Shown piece by piece: positions 59,024-64,000 of a stretch of DNA of 64,000 bases. Positions within the stretch are counted from its first letter, which is position 1. Every line of letters begins with the position of its first letter. A program made the translations under genes and the position numbers. Origin of the DNA: Nageia nagi (Eukaryota; Pinophyta); NCBI GenBank assembly GCA_050084985.1, contig JBITNC010000002.1:37324001-37388000 (forward strand). Reading direction: 5' to 3'. The notes below the pieces were generated by a model, which was given only the letters and a program-made list of their open reading frames with translations, made no database searches and had not been told where the DNA came from.

Positions 59024-59654
59024 AGTAGACTTAAAATAATCCATAAGTGATAAAATAAAGCACTATTTTTTTACAATGTATTATTGAAACATATATCAAA
59101 AATATGGTATCAAATGAACATGATAATCAATGTACCTTCATTACATTTGCATCTACATGAAATAATAAAGTTCACCCATCCATCACCATAACACACCATA
59201 AAAAATACACATTACCAATGACCTAGGATCATGCCATTAGTTGCATGAAAGGAGTAAATGGATGAATAAAAATAAATATGTGAATAAGAAAAATGAAGGG
59301 TTTAACAAATCTAAGAAAAGCTAGTATTACAAAATATCATTTTTTGTCGAATAAAATGATATTTCATATTCTAGTTTCTCTCTCTTGATATCTATTGATA
59401 TCCCTCTCCTTCTCATTAGGTTGCCTTTGATATTATTTTATAGCAAGGTATTGATCATCCTTGAATCTTGTTATCATTACACATTACATTGCTTGTATTA
59501 TCTTTCTTGATATCTGACACTCTTTACATCATATAGCAAGCCATTACATTGATTACATTGCCTTGGGTACACTTTACCCTTTTTATAATAAGTGTTATTT
59601 GATGCTTTAAAATTAATTATTTAATAAATAATAATTCATCTTTAGAGATCTAAA
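59024..59654 (-). repeat. Gypsy-2 5' LTR (right)
   Basis: It matches 42,520-43,141 along its length, including TTGATTACATTGCCTTGGGT. The terminal bases are mutated: AGTAGAC for TGTAGAC and ATCTAAA for ATCTACA. Confidence 0.85.
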
Positions 59655-59664
59655 ATATCTATAC

Positions 59665-60000
59665 ACATAACTCCTACTTTTATACTTTAGGTATTTACAT
59701 TATGCCCAAATCATATCTTCTCAAAATATCCTATGTCACCCTATAACGATAGTCAATAAGACAAAATTCTAAAGTGTAATTTTCTTACTTTCCCAACCAT
59801 AATAGAAAATGAGGAATATGAAGATACCACAAAAAATATATTGTATAGAAATCACTTACTATTATAATTTAGGTGTTTTTATTATACCCAAATTATACCC
59901 CCTTGAAATAATATCTTATGTCACCCTAATATGATAGTCATGGAAGTTGAAATAACAAAGTGTAATCATACCTTAACAATGAAAGAATACATCGCAAGTC
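59665..60000 (+). repeat. Two copies of the flanking repeat, right of Gypsy-2
   Basis: Copies at about 59,670-59,790 and 59,865-59,990 share TTTAGGT-TTT--ATTATACCCAAAT, CTTATGTCACCCTA and AAGTGTAAT with the pair at 42,241-42,480. Confidence 0.6.
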
Positions 60001-60975
60001 CTATCTAATATATATAAGAATAACTAAACTCACAAAGCACATCATAAACCTACTTATTGAAGTTTAAGATTTCATATAAGAAAATGATAAAAAAATCTTA
60101 GATGACACTTTGAATTCCATGGAGAGTTTAAAGCTTAGTGATATTCACTTTCATATGAGGGATTTTATTTCTCTAAGAGAACATGCTTGAGAAAATTATT
60201 TTGATAGTGCAAGTCAATATTGTTCATAGATTGTTAATACCCAAGCAATGTGGTTGAATGTTATAATATATGACCTTATTTTATGTGTATAATAGGAATA
60301 ATAAGAGGAAATGTATTCTTGAATTAGAGTTGATGTATCTATTATAAACAAACAAATCATATAAGGGTTCATGGATACATGGTTTTTTGATATTAATCTT
60401 ATTCTCAATTATTATTACAATAACCATGGCCACAAATGTTACTAGCTTAGATATCTTAGATATATATATCTACAGATATCGAGAGGTATCAATCTTAATG
60501 TATATTGAATATCATGCTACCATAAAATGATATAGTTACCTTGATATTAACACCTCTCAATGCTTTTGGAAAATTATCTAAGATATCTAAGTGGTTAACT
60601 TGATGATAAATGTAGACCTTTACTAAGTTATTTAATAAAAATATTAAATTTGAATGACATGAAGACTAGTAAAAGTCTTATATTTAAAAATGATTATTTT
60701 AATAGAAAAATGTGCATATTATATATTTAAAAATGAAACTTGTATAATTGTTTAATTTTTTTTGAAGTACATGATTCTAAGTCTTCTTTGTCAAGTATAT
60801 AAACTAAGTAGGCTATGTTGCTTCGAGATTTTGATCTTACAATCTTTCTCATATATTTACATAGAAGTAATAATAGATTAGTTAGTGGAAGATTGTTTGA
60901 ATGATTACATTTCATTAAATCAATTTATATATGATTTAGATACTAAAATATTATCTTCCCATTTTATCTTATGTT
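60001..60975. other. AT-rich intergenic DNA
   Basis: No gene or recognised element is seen. A locally repeated ATCTTAGATAT-type motif occurs around 60,450-60,590. Confidence 0.35.
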
Positions 60976-61090
60976 ATTATAGATAGATAGATAAGTCTTT
61001 TAACATCCTTTTAAACCCCTTGGTTTATAGGACCTATCAAAGTTTGTACAAAAGTAAATATATATCAATTAAGTATTTGAATGGTTGTTT
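60976..61090 (-). repeat. Short dispersed repeat, copy 3 (inverted)
   Basis: On the plus strand it starts with TATAGATAGATAGATAAGTC, then TTTTAACATCCTTTTAAACC, GGTTTATAGGACCTATCAAA and ATCAATTAAGTATTTGAAT. This is the reverse complement of copies 1 and 2. Confidence 0.82.
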
Positions 61091-61514
61091 CCCTTATAGA
61101 GTTGTATAATAAAATTACCAAGCTTATTTTGGCTATGTCATGTTTTCTCTTTTGTCTTTAAAAAATGAAAGGACTTAAAAATAAAGAGAAGCAATATATG
61201 CATATAGATTTAGATCTTTAAAATTTAAATAACACCTACAACCTTTAAATAATAAATGTTTATTGTCACACTCCTCAAAGTTCCAAAACAAGCCAATTGA
61301 AGGGCACATCAAATTATGGGTATCATATTAAGGAAGGCTAAAAACCCTTGAATGTGTTAAATAGATATCATTGTACATATGTGAGCAACATTCATGTAAT
61401 TTCTTCAAAGGACATAATGAAATTCAATTCTACTTGTTTAGAATTAGATCATATATAATCACCTCAAAAATGCCATTTTTTCTAAAGCATATGTAGTCTT
61501 CCACTTGGGACATA
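61091..61514. other. Unassigned DNA between repeat copies
   Basis: No gene is seen. Confidence 0.35.
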
Positions 61515-61640
61515 CACTACATATAGATATATAGGAGTCTTTTAATGTCCTTTTGAACCCATTTATTTGTAGAACCTATAAAAGTTTTTCTAGAAGTAAA
61601 TATATACCAATTAAGTATTTGAATTATTATTTCTCATATA
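61515..61640 (-). repeat. Short dispersed repeat, copy 4 (inverted)
   Basis: ATATAGATATATAGGAGTC precedes TTTTAATGTCCTTTTGAACC, TTTGTAGAACCTATAAAAG and ACCAATTAAGTATTTGAAT. A further part-copy in plus sense (GATAAGTCATACAAACTAAT) lies at about 61,919-61,960. Confidence 0.78.
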
Positions 61641-62084
61641 AAGAAAAATATAAAATAATTTACAAAAATTATAGGAAAAATAAGAATACTCCCAAGAATA
61701 GTTGATCATTATCACTCACACCCACCCAATGAATATAATTAATTAAAATAAATTTCTAGATCTAGAATAAGCACACTTTGATGATGTTTGTTAAGTCCTA
61801 ATAGTAACTTATCACCTCTTGCCAAAGGATTTGAGAGACAACTAAGGAGTGATGGTACCCACATTAAATGTATCAAGTTCTACTCCCACTTCCTACGTTG
61901 GTGATATTAACAATTTCTTGATAAGTCATACAAACTAATAGATTTAAAGGATGCTAAATGTTGACTTTACCTTTATTAGTGTTTCAAAAAATATTAGAAA
62001 AAAATAAATTTAATAAATATATTCAAATAATTAAATAAAAAAATTTCCAAATGAGTAGCATCCACTACCTTCTCGATAACAACA

Positions 62085-62265
62085 AACCTACAATGAGAAT
62101 TCGCTATCATTTTGATAACAAAACATCCCATAATGGGAATCCTTTATCAACCTGGTAATAGTGAATATTGTAGCAGAAATCCATTGTTAGCCAAGAATTA
62201 GCAAATACTATGGTAGGAATCTACTATCAACTATGAAACAAGGAATATGTATGGAAATAGCATAT
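62085..62265 (+). repeat. Degenerate tandem repeat, about 40-bp unit
   Basis: Units of the type ACAATGAGAATTCGCTATCA, ATAATGGGAATCCTTTATCA, TGTAGCAGAAATCCATTGTT and TATGGTAGGAATCTACTATC follow each other at roughly 40-bp steps. Confidence 0.6.
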
Positions 62266-62575
62266 TCTTTTACAATGATTTTGGATAATTTTGTAACTTC
62301 CTTCCAAAATATGATGATCCCAAATTGGCAAATCATACTCAAACATGCCCTAGGAGAGGGACATTTTATTTCTTACTTCATAACTGATTAAAAAAGCTTA
62401 GAAATGCATAAATATTCCAACAACTACATACAAGTACCAAAATTAAGCTAAACAATCCATAATTGATCAAAGATATGCAACATCTAGTTATGCTTAATGA
62501 AACACACAATTGAACATGCAAATGTCTCTAATAATCTAACATTGCAATTAGGAAGCAAAAATTGGAATTAAATAA

Positions 62576-63738
62576 TGCAACAACCACTCCAGATCCAACA
62601 TGTAAACACAACGAGATAAATAACAAATTGAGATAGCAAAATATAATTGTATTGATAAGACAAGAGAGTATTGCAATTATAATATATTTTTGACTACCTA
62701 AGGAGCCTGTACTAGGACTTCCTCCAATAGGGTTACATTGGATGGCTCCAAGCCTTCACCAATATCAAAAGTGGTAAGGCATAATTTAGGATTTTTCTAT
62801 AGATTTTGTGATGGAACCAACAACATTCCTCTCAATATGGCTAGAGTAAACTTGAGGCTAGCCTCCTATAACCTCAAGACCTCAAATGCAAGTTCCCCTA
62901 CAAGTGGTGAAGATAGAGTTCTCACACTCAATATGATAAAAGGGGTTTATAATCAATATAAACATATCTCATAATGAATAGGGGTTTCTCCTTTTATAGG
63001 TGATGTAGTCTCTCTTCTAATATTACATTGAGCTAATCCAACAATGGAGAGATGTGATTCATGTGCACATATTTACATCATCTAAGATGAGGAGCCTTGA
63101 GATAGGTGAGATCGCATCCAATGGTATAGGAAAGCAATGTCTAAGTAGTGGTGCTTTTGGTGTACCTTGGGATCAGTAGCATGGGTAAAAATACCCAAGA
63201 GGTAGGATGTGGGACCTTGGGATGCCCAATCCTTCAATGTGGGGTTAAATAAGCTATAAATGCCCAATGTCCATATATGAGAGCTATCCAATACCTCAAG
63301 ATGCTAAAATCCTTATTTGTAATAGTATGTCCAAGCTTGGAGCTCTCCTAGATGCCCTGAAGTTTGTGTTATTACATTAGGGATGCTCTACCTTGAAGAG
63401 GGGAGCACTAATGACAAGAGGACTAACTAAATACCAATATTACATTCATTAAGGCTAAAAATATGCAATGCCACTTTAAGGAGACTAATATTTCATTTAT
63501 AAATATAATTTCCTTAGTATCATAAATACATCATTATTTTCCATTTAGGGACTCAACTATACATAATGACTAGCTTAAAAAGGTATTTTTTCCATAATTA
63601 GAGCATTTAATTAAGTCTTTAAGTGCAACTTATAATAATTGATAAAAAATTACTAAAATGAACAAAATCAAACCTAAGTTAATGTTCCCATTTATCAAAG
63701 ATGAAATGAGAAAACACCTAAAAAATGGGGATATTACA
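62576..63738 (-). repeat. LTR of a minus-strand retrotransposon entering from the right
   Basis: On the minus strand TGTAATATCCCC (from 63,738) follows a purine-rich TTTGGGAGT, as a 3' LTR follows its polypurine tract. A TATA box CCTATAAAAGGAG on the minus strand lies at about 62,988-63,000. The left boundary is a guess (TGCAACAACCACTCC at 62,576). The plus-strand open frame inside (62,738-62,974) is not supported as a gene. Confidence 0.45.
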
Positions 63739-64000
63739 ACTCCCAAATTGCTTTTCCCTAAGCAATTTGTAATACTCATAGTTGTAGCAGGGTCCTATTT
63801 TTCCCTTCTCTTTATCTTCATAACCATGCATCATAGAGAGAATGGAGTCTTTATGCTCCTATTACATAGCTTTGATTGCTATTATTTCATGCCTTGGTGG
63901 TGTTCTAGGTGTTCTTTCCTTTTTGATAGTCATGGGATATGGTATCCCCAAACTAAGTATAAATGAATTGAAATTGATGCTCCTTAATTCTGATTTCTTA
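63739..64000 (-). other. Internal 3' end of the minus-strand LTR element
   Basis: This is the sequence upstream (minus strand) of the putative LTR. No coding is recognised. The element continues off the window. Confidence 0.35.

Larger units (their letters stand above)
42520..59654 (-). mobile_element. Gypsy-2: Tat-like Ty3/Gypsy element with nested Copia
   Basis: Two LTRs (42,520-43,141 and 59,024-59,654) in the same orientation bracket a minus-strand gag, protease, RT, RNase H, extra RNase H and integrase. A polypurine tract abuts the left LTR. Without the nested Copia the element is about 8.5 kb. Flanks ATATT (left) and ATATC (right, if the LTR ends at 59,653) could be a one-mismatch target duplication. 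Domain order RT, RNase H, extra RNase H, integrase is the usual Tat arrangement. All genes are broken and the LTRs are visibly diverged, so the element is old. Confidence 0.9.

Noticed and set aside
62738-62974. 78-codon plus-strand frame
   Set aside because: It lies antisense in a putative LTR with its TATA box on the minus strand and shows no recognisable domain.

Overview
The window looks like nuclear DNA of a seed plant with a large, AT-rich, repeat-packed genome. The evidence is plant-type LTR retrotransposons (Copia and Tat-like Gypsy), an L1-type LINE, and one intron-containing host gene whose protein reads as the plant form of EMC4. The long first intron, the heavily decayed nested elements and the low GC fit a gymnosperm, but nothing here proves the taxon.

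Layout. 1-9,799: a Copia element (+ strand) whose left LTR is cut by the window edge. It carries an extra LTR of a second subfamily at 1,326-1,810, so it looks chimeric or nested. 9,800 to about 25,400: a Tat-like Gypsy element (+), called Gypsy-1 here. The Copia sits in its gag and an L1-type LINE (15,284-21,443, with a 19-bp target duplication) sits in the end of its integrase. Gypsy-1 also has a decayed sense-strand reading frame of about 1,050 codons downstream of pol (22,156-25,320). This is the least familiar coding material in the window. 25,400-29,900: minisatellites and unassigned AT-rich DNA. 30,065-33,483: the only intact host gene, EMC4, with six exons encoding 177 residues. 33,484-42,519: unassigned DNA with a tRNA-like repeat, an unrecognised coding remnant and copies of a short dispersed repeat. 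42,520-59,654: a second Tat-like Gypsy (- strand), Gypsy-2, with both LTRs. A full-length Copia (49,701-58,339, 5-bp target duplication TAGAT) is inserted in its gag. 59,655-62,575: AT-rich DNA with more repeats. About 62,576 to the window end: the 3' LTR and first internal bases of another minus-strand LTR element that continues off the window.

How the parts relate. The LTR-element genes are broken by stops, frameshifts and lost catalytic residues and are listed as pseudogenes. The LINE is the least decayed mobile element (an ORF1/ORF2 pair with few stops), so it is probably the most recent insertion. The nesting gives an order: Gypsy-1 before Copia-1 and the LINE; Gypsy-2 before Copia-2. 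Only EMC4 appears able to make a functional protein.
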